The translations under genes were made by a program, and so were the position numbers. A stretch of 64,000 nt of DNA from contig JAALGZ010000024.1 of NCBI GenBank assembly GCA_015227615.1, forward strand, positions 496,001 through 560,000, written 5' to 3'. This DNA comes from Labyrinthula sp. Ha (taxonomy: Eukaryota; Sar; Bigyra; Labyrinthulida; Labyrinthulaceae). The notes under the pieces were generated by a model, which did not search any database, had not been told where the DNA came from, and was given only the letters and a program-made list of their open reading frames with translations. Below, one piece after another: positions 35,059 to 46,263 of this stretch (its first letter is position 1; each line of letters starts with the position of its first letter).

Positions 35059-35616
35059 TTTTTAGTTAAAGAGTGGCTGAATTAGACATAATTTAAATGT
35101 GTATTTATTACTGGCTATTTATTATGTTCCAGATTCTGGTACATAAAATATAATATACAAATACAAAAAAAAAGAAGAAGAAATATAATTAATAATAAAT
35201 AATTATAATAACAAAATATTATTTAAAAGGATTAATATTCAATAGTCACTATTTATTATTGGAGTCAAAGAATTGAATTCATTGCATAGATTTGCTCTTT
35301 TTCTATTCGCTTCTAGTTATAGATATACTGATTTATCTTACTAATCAGTATCCCACCAGTCAAAGAATCATAACAAGAGCCTTTCAAATATTACCAAAAG
35401 GAATACTTTATCTAATACAAGACATGAATTAACTCAGATGAGTGTAGTGCTGTAATATGGAGACGGGTTGAGAAATAAATTGTTGAACAAAGTCTTAAAA
35501 GGATTGGTAGCAAAACTGATACCTTCAAGTCTTTCAAGATTCTAATTTTAGCTGTTTCTTGGACTTTTTCAAATTAATTTAAGGTTTATATCAAAAGAAA
35601 AGTCATATCTTGAGAT

Positions 35617-35853
35617 TAGGGTGGAATTTGATAAGAATTATCAATAATTATTTCAAAATCATTTTGATTCTGATTATTAATAAAAGAATTTTTAATTTTT
35701 GATTTTTATCAAAAGATTCTGATTTTATTTTTATTATCAATTGATTATTAATAATCAACCAAAATGGTTTGGGAATTATCAGAATAAATCAACAAGAAAA
35801 ATATGCGGAAATGCCTCATTGATAAATTATCAATAAACAAAATTTCACTCCTA
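35617..35853. repeat. MITE-like repeat, copy A
   Basis: An AT-rich repeat of about 237 bp whose ends are inverted: TAGGGTGGAATTT at the left and AAATTTCACTCCTA at the right. A TA dinucleotide at each edge fits a TA target duplication as in Tc1/mariner-derived MITEs. The interior has further self-complementary runs (GATAA...TTATC). A diverged second copy lies near 46264-46480. Confidence 0.5.
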
Positions 35854-38800
35854 CTTAAGTTGTACATAAAGCCCAATTACGCATTTTATCATGTAACTTA
35901 ATTTCTAGTCATGACAACACTTAAACTTCCCAATACTAAAGAAACGAGTAGGTCTTCAGCATTGGTGATACATTTTCAGCAATTGAATGTAAAGTTTTAA
36001 ATTTTAGCTTAAGTGGCTTCGAATTTTCTAGGTTCTAACACTATGTGTAAAACCACATTAGATCATATATGAAATTAACTGAAGCAGTTAAGAAATAATA
36101 AATGAGTAGGAGCAGCATTCCTAGATATGTAAAGTTTTTGCCAGATATAGTAAAGGGGTATGAATAAAAAATTGTCACTTGGTCTTCTTAATACAGAGTT
36201 CTAACACTATTGACGCTTACCACAAGTGCCTGCAGGGAGGATAAGTGATATTGCTGCTGTTTTAGGCTCTTATTCAGAGTAGATTGCATGAACCGTGATA
36301 TTGTGAAAAAAAAATTGAACGGCTTGGGCCTAAAGAGTGTTTTCTTGCTCCTAATCTAACCCATGACTAAAGTTGTATTTCATGGTACGAGAGTTACTTC
36401 GGAGCTGAGGTATCCAAAGTAGGTAGTTACTTCTGCGATGAAGAAATTCAGAACAAGTTAACAACATTAGATTCAATGGTCTTTTTATAACTACAACAAT
36501 ACCAACTATATATCAAGCTATATCACATAACCAAAGACCCACAAACTGTTTTTCCTAACCTCAAGGTTTACTCAGCGGAACGCTCAATATTTTCTTTTGA
36601 AATTTCTACTGAAATTTAAAAAACTCAATTAAATGTAAGGCTGGATCAAAAGAATATGCTCTTAGTAAATTTATATATACTACGGTATGTTTCCAACTTT
36701 CCTAATGGAGCAAAGACTGTGGTAATATATTAACAAACTAAAAATCCATAGTGGATATTCAAGTTGCACATTGCTGGTTCACTTGCTAAAACAAGACTCG
36801 TGAATACCTTTATAGTAAGAGCTAGGTTGATTAATTTCAGTTTTGATAGTAACTATCTTCTAAATTGTTAGTTGTAATAGTGAAAATGTAACACTATGGT
36901 GTGAGAATAGATAAGTTCTATATTATCACTTCCTCGGTGGGCTTTGCAACAGAAAATAAAATTTGTGCAATGATTAGTGTACCTAAAGTCTGACTCATAA
37001 GTCGTAGAATGCATAAGCTGCGGATCAGCACGTTTCTGGAGTAAACGTGATTCTTTAGAAAGTGACACCCCTTCATTCTCAGGAATATGGTAAGCTACCA
37101 TCATTACCCAAGTAAATAGAATATATAAAATGTAAATAAGATTAAATGACCAAACATACCTTCTCTCAGTGAATTTTAGCAATAACCGAATTAGCCACCA
37201 ATGCGTAGCGTTCTTAGAAGATTCGCCATAGAAAAGATTCTAAATTGACACAAAGGTGTCATCGTTTAGGATCTAAGTAAGAACCATATGCAAGAACAAT
37301 TAATTTGCAGCTTTCTAAGGATGATTAAAGTCTTATAAAAGTAAGACTGAGAAGGAAAATTGGAATCAAATCTCAGAGAAAAGAACTTAAGTTTGTCGAA
37401 GAAAGTCAATGAACTGATAGAACCAAATGTTATGTTTCATATATGTTAATTCCCTATTAAGAAGTCAAGTTATTTGAAAAAGTTCTTATAAGAAGGTGCT
37501 TCCAGAATCATATATTTTTTATTTCAATATGAAATAGATAACAAAGAAACGTAGGTTTCATGGATTAAAGTAATTGTTCACAGAAAATGACATTTCTCGG
37601 CTACAACCTGTATGCTTGACTTTGATTATCAAGAGATACAGTTATGTGGCTGTACAAGCAGCTGATAAAGGTGGACATTTCCGTTGTTGTGTAAAAAAAA
37701 ACCTGTTGAATATAGAGGCATATTATAATTCATTTGAAATCGAGTGTTCTGGGAAAATATATTATTGTATTCCAGATATGACTAACTCCTTGTAGCCTTA
37801 AAATTACGATATTGTAATTAATAGAAGATTTCCAGTTACGAGAAGATGTATGAATTAGTTGCAGGAACCATAAAATTATTGTGGTGGAAGCGTGAATAGT
37901 AGTTAAACAGTCTACTCCCACCTCTAAGAATTGGATCTTTCTATGTATGAAAATATCGTTGAAGTCCTAGAGCTATAATAAAAAATAATTTATTTTCAGC
38001 ATAAATACACTTCATTTTAAGTATCTTCAACTTCTTAAGAAAAATAAGAAAATTACATTAAACTACAAGTTGTACTTGATTTATTAATAATTTTTCAATA
38101 AACCCGTTTCCGATACTCTATTTTCGGATAGTCATTAATATTTAGAAAACTATTTTGATTGTTTATATGAATTCAACTACTTATCAAAATTATTAAGAAT
38201 TATTTTTTAGGAATTAAAATCCCGATTTCTAGATTGATGATTAGAATCAATCAAATGTTCAATTATGAACTCATGAATTTCATACGATACGATGTATACT
38301 TTAAGTACTGTATTGAGGACATGCTAGCAATTAATACTTATGTAAGTATTAGTAGCAATGGGACATGGTTAATTTATTTTCTATGCTCATTTACTATGTG
38401 AACAAGTTTGGTTTTAAGTTCGACCGTTGAACCAATATTAATGTACTAATTTTGATGCACCCTACACACCATTTTGCACAATTTCAAGAGTTTTCGAAGT
38501 TATGGAGAACCTTTCTATTCCTTGATACCCCATGCAGAATTTAGCTGATTCTTGGAAGTCAAAGTGTTTTCCACGAACTTTAATTGGTAAATAAGTCTTA
38601 AATATATTTATCTTCTTATTTTTGAAACTTAGTTTTCAATGAAATAAAACGTGTATTGAGATCAATATACAATTTTTGCGAATGATTTAGGTAATTAATT
38701 TTGTCCTAAATTATATCTGTTTCTACTGAGCAAAAAGCATGATTAACAAAAGCTCAGTATTATGTTGGCAATTTTTTGGATTTACGAGAAATCGTTTCCA

Positions 38801-39418
38801 AAATTCTTGGCATGTATTTTATTTCTAAGGGACATTATATTTTTAATACGAAGCAGCTAATTTACTTAGTTAATGGCTGTTCTTGACTACCAAATATTAT
38901 ATATACTATCTAAATCAGGAACATAATACTTTCCAAGAGACAGGGATCAAATTTCCTACGTATTGTTACCAGGAGGTCATGGTTTCAATGAAGACCGCTT
39001 CCTGCAATTTTCCTTTGTTTAAGCGATTTACCGGTAAAATTATTTTTTACGAAGCAGCAGAGTTAGAAATAATCATAGATTAAGAGGCAATACGATAAAA
39101 CTAAAATATTTACTAAACTGCTTCTATTTACCAATACAGTAAAGTTTGTAGTACAATCAGCATACTTTGTAACAGTTACCTCGTGCAAAGACGAATACTT
39201 GTCATATAAAACAAGTTAAATCACAATCATCTCGCAAATGGTTGAAAAGATCCAATAAAATCTCATACTTCCAAAAACATAAAATAAAAAAGATTATATT
39301 GTCAACATACACCTTTCTAGTTTATCTTACCTATTGAGGATACATTCTGATAAAACTCCAAATAATCTGGAAATTATGTAAGTTAATAATTAGAATAGGT
39401 TTAAGGTATAACACGAGT

Positions 39419-40143
39419 TATGCGGCACTTAAGCCAATTGGGCCTAGTGGTCTAACCCTACGAGCATGTGGTCTCATACTCCTTAGTACTACCGCATCTT
39501 TGATCTCGGTATTTTGTTTGCTTTCTTGCTACACTTCGTCTTTATTGCCTGTTATGTCGTGGTACTAGTACCATATTCCGTTTTGTCTAACCATCTAGTT
39601 TATTCGTACTCATTCGGTATGTCGTCTTGCTTTCGTTTTCCTTCTGTTGCAGTCTTATCCCGATCCTATCTAAACAATATCCCAAAATTGGACGAAAGTC
39701 AAAATAGTCACGGTATTGTAACTCCAGTTCCATTTGTTATCTTGATAGTCCTTCCCTTTGTACTTGGTTTCCCAAAATTTGTGAATCTCGTGATTCTGGT
39801 ACAGGATTGAGATTTCCAAAAATACATAACCAAAAATAGATAAGAAGAACAAGAAATATATTGATATTTCGTTCAGTCGTAAAAGCGTGATAATCTGTAT
39901 GCTTCTACTGGAGAGAGTTTACGAATCTATATCTGGTCACCACAAGAAGTTGTTCCAGTATGTTTTGGAGAGACAGGTTGTCTTTCTTCTTGGATATGAC
40001 CCTTGGTTGCTTGATCGTTCGGAAGCTTTTGAGCTCCCTCCTGATAACATAGAACGTGTATTCATGTTTACTTTCTACTTGAGCGGACTTTCTATGGAGC
40101 TTCTTTTGAAAATACTACAGATATTGCCTGATTTGAGTTGAGT
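39419..40143 (+). pseudogene. Coding-like, less AT-rich patch, unidentified
   Basis: Base composition rises in GC here. Two neighbouring open stretches, 39514-39810 and 39887-40141, lie on the same strand. The second reads plausibly as protein (HHKKLFQYVLERQVVFLLGY, then LLDRSEAFELPPDN). The left edge (about 39430-39490) has a tRNA-like A-box string (TAGTGGTCTAA) but no B box or acceptor stem. It is most likely a decayed gene or transposon fragment. Confidence 0.25.
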
Positions 40144-42632
40144 TGCGATATCGTTCCAGGTTCTTGGATTTTTATCTCCATCCTTGAGGAAGTGTTCTTA
40201 TCGTACTCCTTAGATTTTGGCCCCCATATCTTCAGGTAATATAGTTCAAATGTTTCTTCTTTTAAGTAAGAGATATCTGATGCCTTTCACTTGGGGTATT
40301 TTGTAGTAGCTGGTTTCCGCAAGTAGAATAGAGTAACTGCGTTAGAAACTGGCATTGCCCTCACGCAAAAAAGGGAAACGAGAAAAAAGTAACCAAAAGG
40401 TTTCTGGTGTCTTCTAATTAGACTAGAACAAAAGAGGAATAATAAATGTATCAATAAAAGAAGAAGTTTATATGGAAAAGTTCTATCGAGTTTATACTAA
40501 AGAGTACTACATAGCTTTGCCTTTATGTGATATTGTAATAAACAATGATGATAAAAAGTATAACAGAAACATAGTTGTTATTAATCGGTTCATTTATAGA
40601 TAATTGGGTGTATTACAAACTCATTACAGAGCAAGGCCTAAATTTTGTAAAGGTAATGAAATAGAAACCGCTTATATCTAGGTTATTTTGAACTATAATC
40701 TCCAATTGAGTTAACCCAAAAATCAAGGACAAAAATTTAGAAAATATAAGAATAATCGTTTTCTACAATAAATAATTTTAGAATTTGCTCAGAATAGAAA
40801 GTTAATTGCAGTTTTCGTGTCATGAATGAAGCCAACTTCAATTCTTACTTTGGAACCTTTCTGCGTGCTAGAATATTCTTTAAGAAATAGAACCACTAAG
40901 TAAATTATAAAAAGTGCGACGATATTGGTGCAACGTAATAATCTCAATACTAGTGATATAAAGTTTCACTTATAGTACCCACTTTATAGGAATCTCTAAA
41001 ACGAAATAAAATAAAATTGAGCAAAGAAAACGATAATATGCATTTTTATTGACCAAGATATATATTGAATCTATTACGACTTAGAGAAAAAAAGTAAAAT
41101 TGATGATTAAACTTAGGATAAGAGACACTGTACTTTAATAGATTAAATATATATTAACCTGTAGACATCATAGTTCCTATTCCCTAGCTTATACTGCTCT
41201 TTATACTAGTTTTGGTAATAGCAGCGAAATGTTGAAAGCGGGAAAATGATTATTTAGTGTGATAGCATAAAATTACATTCACTAATCAGATGATTAAAAA
41301 TTGGTTTGTTGGAAATTGTTGGGTGAGTCTAATTTATCATCGTAGTAGAGAAAGATTAACATGTTGACAGCTCCAAGGAAAGAATGGACAGGATTTTTGA
41401 GGAAATGGTAACAGAATATGAACAGTGATGTTATAGTTAAAAAAAATTGAAATTTAGTTATTTACAGTTGCTTCAATAGAAAATGACCAGGAGAGTAACT
41501 TCAGAGAACATGGATATAGTCTAGACAGGAATATGGTATATTAACATATTGTTAATTTTCTTAGATTTACGGTATCTTGTTGCGAAGAATCTACTAGTTA
41601 TTATACTTTATACATATGTTTGTTAACAAAATTTGGAGTTTTTTAGGTAAAAAATGGAAGAATTTCTGTAATCTTTTATTCATCAGCAACTAATAATTAG
41701 CACAGATATGTTTTCTTGCTGGTTTTCTCTATAGCAGAGTAAGGTTCTCAACTTTGTTCGATGAAGGAAGCTTAGTGGAAGCTCGATCGGAAACAGTTAT
41801 AGAACTCTTAATTTAAGTTATTGCATCAATATTTTCGTTGAAGATTAATATATCGTAAGAAATAGTTTATACAAAAGCATTGATGTATTCGACCTTAAAG
41901 AATTGCTCATATACACTGTAACTCTATATATATGCTTACCTTTTGATTTATACGTGTATTTCTTGAATTATTATGTAGCAACATTGAAAATGGTGCATTT
42001 TGAACTCAGTTCAATTAACACGTTTTCTTTTCCAGGGAAATAGAAATCTCTGCCACTAGAGCCAATTCCCAAAAAAACCAGCAGCTATGACTTATCAACT
42101 AGATCTAGATATTACACTTTGATGTTTCGCCATTTGGTTTAAAAGTGAAAAATACTCTATTAATATATTGAACCAAGTAAATATATCTAAGAAATAATTC
42201 TTGTTCTCCTAGAAAATATTCAAAATTTTTAAAAGAGTAAAAATTTTATAGATCAGCAAAAGATTTGCTCCATAATTATTGTACTAGATGTTTGCAATCC
42301 AGCTAAAAAACACACGATATCTTAATGAAGAAAATAGTGGTATATTTTATTTTCAACCAGTACTAAGGTTTTTTATCAAAGATTATTAATAATTTCAGAG
42401 GCTTCTTATACTTGTTATTCTTGGGTTATTGGAGCCAGAGGTTTTTTTTCATTTGACTACATCTAACACTCAATCAAAGGGTTCATCATTGCATTAACAG
42501 TTTACAAACATAGAGAGGAAGAAAAGAACTATATATATATTTTTGAGTATGTTTTGTTTTCCTTATTAGTTGATATTTTGTTGTCATCCGAAATCTAACA
42601 AGCTGTCTTCTTTAGTCATTGAAATTTCAAAT

Positions 42633-42648
42633 GGTGCATTACCTCAAG
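42633..42648 (+). promoter_or_regulatory. GGTGCATTACCTCAAG element before the membrane-protein ATG
   Basis: GGTGCATTACCTCAAG ends 5 nt before the ATG at 42654. It supports that start if the element is upstream regulatory. The open frame continues through it to 42570, however, so it could also be coding. Confidence 0.35.
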
Positions 42649-42653
42649 AAAAA

Positions 42654-43376
42654 ATGACACATATTGTCAAAATTGAAAGCACAGAAAAACTGCGCGAAGA
42701 AACCTTAATGAAATTCGTTCAATATGCAGAAGATAAGGAAATTAGATTTTCAGTGAATGAAATTCTTGCATTTGATGTTTTCGAACCATCAAAATTCAGT
42801 AATTTCAAAAGAGTGCCCCCTATATTTACATATCAATTCTTACTTGTGGTAGAATGTTCCGAATCAAGAGACATCTTTTGTGGAATTTTAGGAACTATTG
42901 TTTTTATAATAGTTGATATTTTATTTTATTCTCTTGGAATACTATTTTCTATTATTTTTTGTCTTCCATATTATTTTTTCTTTTATGTTCTATTTTTTTT
43001 TACTTTTGCTAATCAAGAAGTAGAGGATATATTTAATTATTTAGTACAAAATATTATAATAACAAAAAAAGGAATATTTATATTTTTTAAGAAATTAGAA
43101 CAGTTTTCTACTTTTGATGTAAAGTTTAGTCCAATAGTAAAATTAATGTATTGGTCTAAGTGCGTTCCTAAAGATTTTTTTGCAGCTGTTTTTGAAAATC
43201 AAGAAAGAATAATTTTTATAGATTTATTTCAAACTGAATTTATTTTTGAATCAAACAAAATTTTTAAGAACAATTTTTTTTTGAAAGATTTAGAAGACAA
43301 TGAGAAATTTCTAATAAGTGAAGAAATAAAAAATATTATAGAAGAAACAAAAAAAAAAATTGAGTTACAAGTTTGA
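42654..43376 (+). CDS. Small membrane protein of unknown function
   Basis: 240 aa from the ATG at 42654. The frame stays open upstream to 42570 but meets an in-frame TAG at 42567-42569, and there is no ATG in that stretch. The extra 28 codons would need either a non-AUG (TTG) start or a 23-nt intron (42547-42569) shorter than the other introns here. Two adjacent, very hydrophobic segments (about residues 76-97 and 98-120, Phe/Ile/Leu/Tyr) form a likely membrane hairpin. An N-terminal charged domain and a C-terminal Phe/Lys/Glu-rich domain would both face the same side. No family is recognised. It is convergent with the dihydropteridine reductase gene, with only 5 bp between stop codons. Confidence 0.7.
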   Translation: MTHIVKIESTEKLREETLMKFVQYAEDKEIRFSVNEILAFDVFEPSKFSNFKRVPPIFTYQFLLVVECSESRDIFCGILGTIVFIIVDILFYSLGILFSIIFCLPYYFFFYVLFFFTFANQEVEDIFNYLVQNIIITKKGIFIFFKKLEQFSTFDVKFSPIVKLMYWSKCVPKDFFAAVFENQERIIFIDLFQTEFIFESNKIFKNNFFLKDLEDNEKFLISEEIKNIIEETKKKIELQV

Positions 43377-43381
43377 ATTGT

Positions 43382-44117
43382 TTATACATTAATAAATAAG
43401 TCGTTTGGACGTTTTTCATTTTCTAACTCAGCCCAATTTCTAATTTGTTTAGAAAGAAGTTTTAAATCTGTCCAACTCTTATCATATTTCATATCTTTTC
43501 TATTTCTTTCTGTATCCAAAGTATTTGGTAAAATACAAATAGTCTTAAATTCTTTTTTCTTTTCCATTATTTTTGTTATTTCATGAACTCCTGATTTTGA
43601 TATTCCATAACTTGAAATAAAATCATTTCCTTCATTTTCAAAAATAGTTTTTGCACCAGTTAAAATAAATAAACCATTTCTAAAATATATTATTAAAAAG
43701 AATATATTTACTTTTTCAAAAAACTATTTGCAAGAAAACCTGCAAAAAAAGCACTTTCTGTATTCATTTTCCAATTATCTTGAAAACTCTTCAAAGCAGA
43801 AGAAACTTTTTCATCTGAAAAACCACCCAAAGAAAAACCTCCAGCAACTGATATAATACAGTCAAACTTTACTTTATCATTTTGAAGTTGTTTTTCAACT
43901 GATTCCAGTAATTTTGTTTCTTTTGTTTCTTTACGACCTAACTGTACATCGACAAAAATATCTTTTTCAACACTAAAACTGACTGATACAAAATAAAATA
44001 CATCATATCAAATCCATATGTCATCCATGATTGTTTAAATCCTGTTTCTGATTTGAAACATTTCATAACTTCTCTTCCAAGAGCTCCTTTATTTCCTAAT
44101 ATTAAAACACTTTTCAT
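43382..44117 (-). CDS. QDPR: Dihydropteridine reductase (QDPR), 3 exons
   Basis: NADH-dependent short-chain dehydrogenase that regenerates tetrahydrobiopterin (or tetrahydropterin) from the quinonoid dihydro form, in support of aromatic amino acid hydroxylases. The spliced product is 224 aa; the human enzyme is 244. Exons are 44117-44002, 43972-43712 and 43679-43382, with introns of 29 nt (43973-44001) and 32 nt (43680-43711). The N-terminal nucleotide motif is LILGNKGALG, matching the GGRGALG of QDPR. VAGGFSLGG follows in the middle, and the catalytic Tyr150 and Lys154 are in YGISKSG. The C-terminal LPNTLDTERNRK matches the family's LPVTLDTPMNRK. Only the last 61 codons are visible as one long open frame; the rest appears after splicing. 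A CCAAT-palindrome array lies immediately upstream. Confidence 0.92.
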
Positions 44118-44144
44118 TTCTCTTTCTCTTAAATAGCATATCCT

Positions 44145-44368
44145 GATTGGTTAAAACAACCAATCACACTTGGTGACGCTATTTATTCTTATTGGTCTAT
44201 TCAACCAATCATAAAATGAAGAAACTTGACTGAACCTATATAATGAGAACCATAGAATATGATTGGATGCATGTACCCAATCATATATCTCAATTATCTG
44301 ATTGGTAGAATAAACCAACCAAATCGTGTTTTTTGAGAAAGAAGACAATATAGAAAAATAACTATTGG
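44145..44368. promoter_or_regulatory. Array of ATTGG...CCAAT inverted pairs upstream of QDPR
   Basis: Four inverted pairs in about 220 bp: GATTGGTT/AACCAATC (44145-44152, 44158-44165); ATTGGT/ACCAAT (44191-44196, 44204-44209); ATATGATTGG/CCAATCATAT (44257-44266, 44277-44286); TGATTGGT with an imperfect ACCAACCAAATC (44299-44323). A single ATTGG follows at 44364. The region begins 28 nt upstream of the QDPR start and ends at the stop of the neighbouring gene. CCAAT is the core bound by NF-Y type factors in eukaryotes; use of NF-Y here is inference. Confidence 0.55.
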
Positions 44369-44800
44369 TTAATTTAACAACCTAAGAACAACTCCAAGAA
44401 GTCCTGTTGCCAACAAAACAGGAACATTCAAACTTTCTCCAGCACCTGGTTGATTTCCTGCTACAGTCGTATCTTCAATAGGTTCAAAGAACTCAACACT
44501 CAAATCCGCAGCCATTAGTTGACAAGCACTGTATGTAAAACATCTTCCAGTTGTTCCCCAGTGTCTAACTTCAATCTCATTTAAAAGTGCAGCAAATCCA
44601 AATTGTTCTTCAAAGTCATCACAAGATAGATCACATCCTTCTCTTTGTGTTCCACATACAAAGAATTCTGCTATAGCAAGTTGAACTTCCGGCGCACAAT
44701 TTTGGTCATCAACTTCAGTAATACCAAGATCTGATAAAGCAGCGTTGAATGTTTCTTCACATTCAGGAGTTGTTGCACATTGTGGAAAATCAGCTGACAT
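44369..44800 (-). CDS. Small acidic Cys-containing protein with C-terminal hydrophobic tail
   Basis: 143 aa, single exon, starting at an ATG that follows an in-frame TAA a few codons upstream. It is unusually acidic (Asp/Glu-rich) and low in Lys compared with its neighbours. There are eight cysteines, most in CxxxxxC or CxxxC spacings (residues about 8-60), plus two more near residues 87-94. The last 19 residues (VPVLLATGLLGVVLRLLN) are hydrophobic after a Gly/Asn/Glu linker (AGNQPGAGESLN), which fits a GPI-attachment signal or a tail anchor. No N-terminal signal peptide is seen, and that argues against GPI unless an upstream exon is missing. No family is recognised. The upstream region holds a 12-bp inverted repeat and a direct repeat. 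Confidence 0.75.
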   Translation of the reverse strand: MSADFPQCATTPECEETFNAALSDLGITEVDDQNCAPEVQLAIAEFFVCGTQREGCDLSCDDFEEQFGFAALLNEIEVRHWGTTGRCFTYSACQLMAADLSVEFFEPIEDTTVAGNQPGAGESLNVPVLLATGLLGVVLRLLN

Positions 44801-44819
44801 TTTTATTTAGAGGGTCCTT

Positions 44820-45046
44820 GTGAGAATACTTTCTTGTTTCAGAATTGTTTTATTTCACTGTTTTGTTTTGTATTTGTGACTATTTAATTTTGGCAGTCGG
44901 GACATTCTTATTGGAACATTTCAGACTTTCAAGTATTCTCACGATATTCCAAGAACTCTAACTATTCTATATAAATTATATCATAAATATATTGTGATAT
45001 ATTGTAAAGATAACAATATTCCGGGAACATTTCAGAATTCGGGACA
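44820..45046. repeat. 12-bp inverted repeat and direct repeats upstream of the 44800 gene
   Basis: GTGAGAATACTT (44820-44831) and AAGTATTCTCAC (44931-44942) are perfect inverted copies 99 bp apart. GGAACATTTCAGA occurs twice in direct orientation (44913-44925 and 45024-45036), and TCGGGACA occurs twice (44897-44904 and 45039-45046). All lie within 250 bp upstream of the ATG at 44800, suggesting transcription-factor sites. Confidence 0.5.
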
Positions 45047-45199
45047 GCACCAAATTGTCTAAAAAAGAATGAATTTTACAGTTTAATTGTTTACAGAAAT
45101 AATAATAAAATAGTAATAACCATTTTATAATTAGGGAACATAATTTAATAAAAAAATAAATAAGAAAATATTTTTTTTTAATTAAGTTTATTTATGAGA

Positions 45200-45269
45200 T
45201 TTTTTTTTATATTTCTCAATAAATATTATATTTAAGAATATAATATTTATTGAGAAATATAAAAAAAAA
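45200..45269. repeat. Perfect 33-bp inverted repeat with a 4-nt loop
   Basis: Arms 45200-45232 and 45237-45269 are perfectly complementary around a TAAG centre. The unique core of the arm is ATTTCTCAATAAATATTATA, flanked by a T/A run. The flanks are also partly complementary (AAGAAAAT-type strings on the left, ATTTTCTT on the right). It could form a cruciform or a strong RNA hairpin. Confidence 0.85.
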
Positions 45270-45342
45270 AAACTATTCTTATTTTCTTTAAAATATTTAA
45301 AATAACTTTTATTTACCTAGTTTTATTGATTAAATAAAGTAA

Positions 45343-45364
45343 ATATATATATATATATATATAT
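45343..45364. repeat. (AT)11 microsatellite
   Basis: Perfect AT dinucleotide run just right of the long inverted repeat. Confidence 0.9.
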
Positions 45365-46263
45365 TATTCATTCAAGTTTTATATTATCTTTAATATTCAT
45401 ATATTCTATAATTTATAATATTTTATTTGAGATATTTTTTTTTCTATTATTTTTTATTTCGAATTCTCATTACTTTTTTTTGGTATCTTGATTGACGGTA
45501 ATTTTTTCGGTTAAATTATTGTAGTGAATAAGAAAACGTGTTAATCTGGTTCGGCTAGAGAAGTTAACAGCATACGTCTGCAAAAATTAAAACAAAAAAA
45601 AACTCTAGTTAGAAGAGAAATAATAAACACGGAACATATTATATACTTGTAGCTATTTATTAGAAAGTTCTTTTTCACTTATAGTTTATAAACTTAGATT
45701 ATCTGATATACTATGTTCATATTATACAAAACGTGAATATAAGATAAATTCACATGTATATAGTTTGCAAGCAGTCTCATTAAACAGAACAATATATTTT
45801 TTTAATCTTATCAAAATCTATAACAAGCAAGTGATATAATTTCTGATAAACAATCCCCCTAACTAGCGGAGATTAAAAACTCGATCCTTAGTGGAGAGCT
45901 CTTGTTTGAAACCATAAGATATGTTCAGGAAAAAAACTCTTTGAAGAAAATAATAGATAACAGTGCCAAGCAAACATGCAGTACAATCATTGCCTAGTTT
46001 TTTAGATTTTCTTTATGCATTGCTACTTATATGGAAGGAAAGTTATGAACGTGTTTGTTTCTCAGGCACCATGATTGGTTCTTTTAATTTGAAGGCAAAC
46101 TATAAACATTAGAAAGTAAACAATAGTGAAGCAAGGATCATAAGATTTTCTCCGACCTCATATTTCATGTTACAGAGAATCTCTTCAGAAAACCACAGCC
46201 TTCAAGCCCCTCAAGTCTCCTGCTGTGCCGAACATTACAGGCTTTCTTTCGTGTTAACTATGC

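Larger units (their letters stand above)
35059..42632. other. Gene desert, 7.6 kb
   Basis: AT-rich region upstream of the myosin (-) and of the membrane-protein gene (+). It holds a MITE-like repeat at 35617-35853 and a somewhat less AT-rich, coding-like patch at 39419-40143. No other gene, RNA gene or transposon terminus is supported; remaining open stretches are short and motif-free. No CATTACC element is seen directly upstream of the myosin start. Confidence 0.5.

Noticed and set aside
39430-39490. tRNA-like string with an A-box pattern (TAGTGGTCTAA)
   Set aside because: No B box, no acceptor stem and no anticodon arm of correct spacing could be found on either strand.
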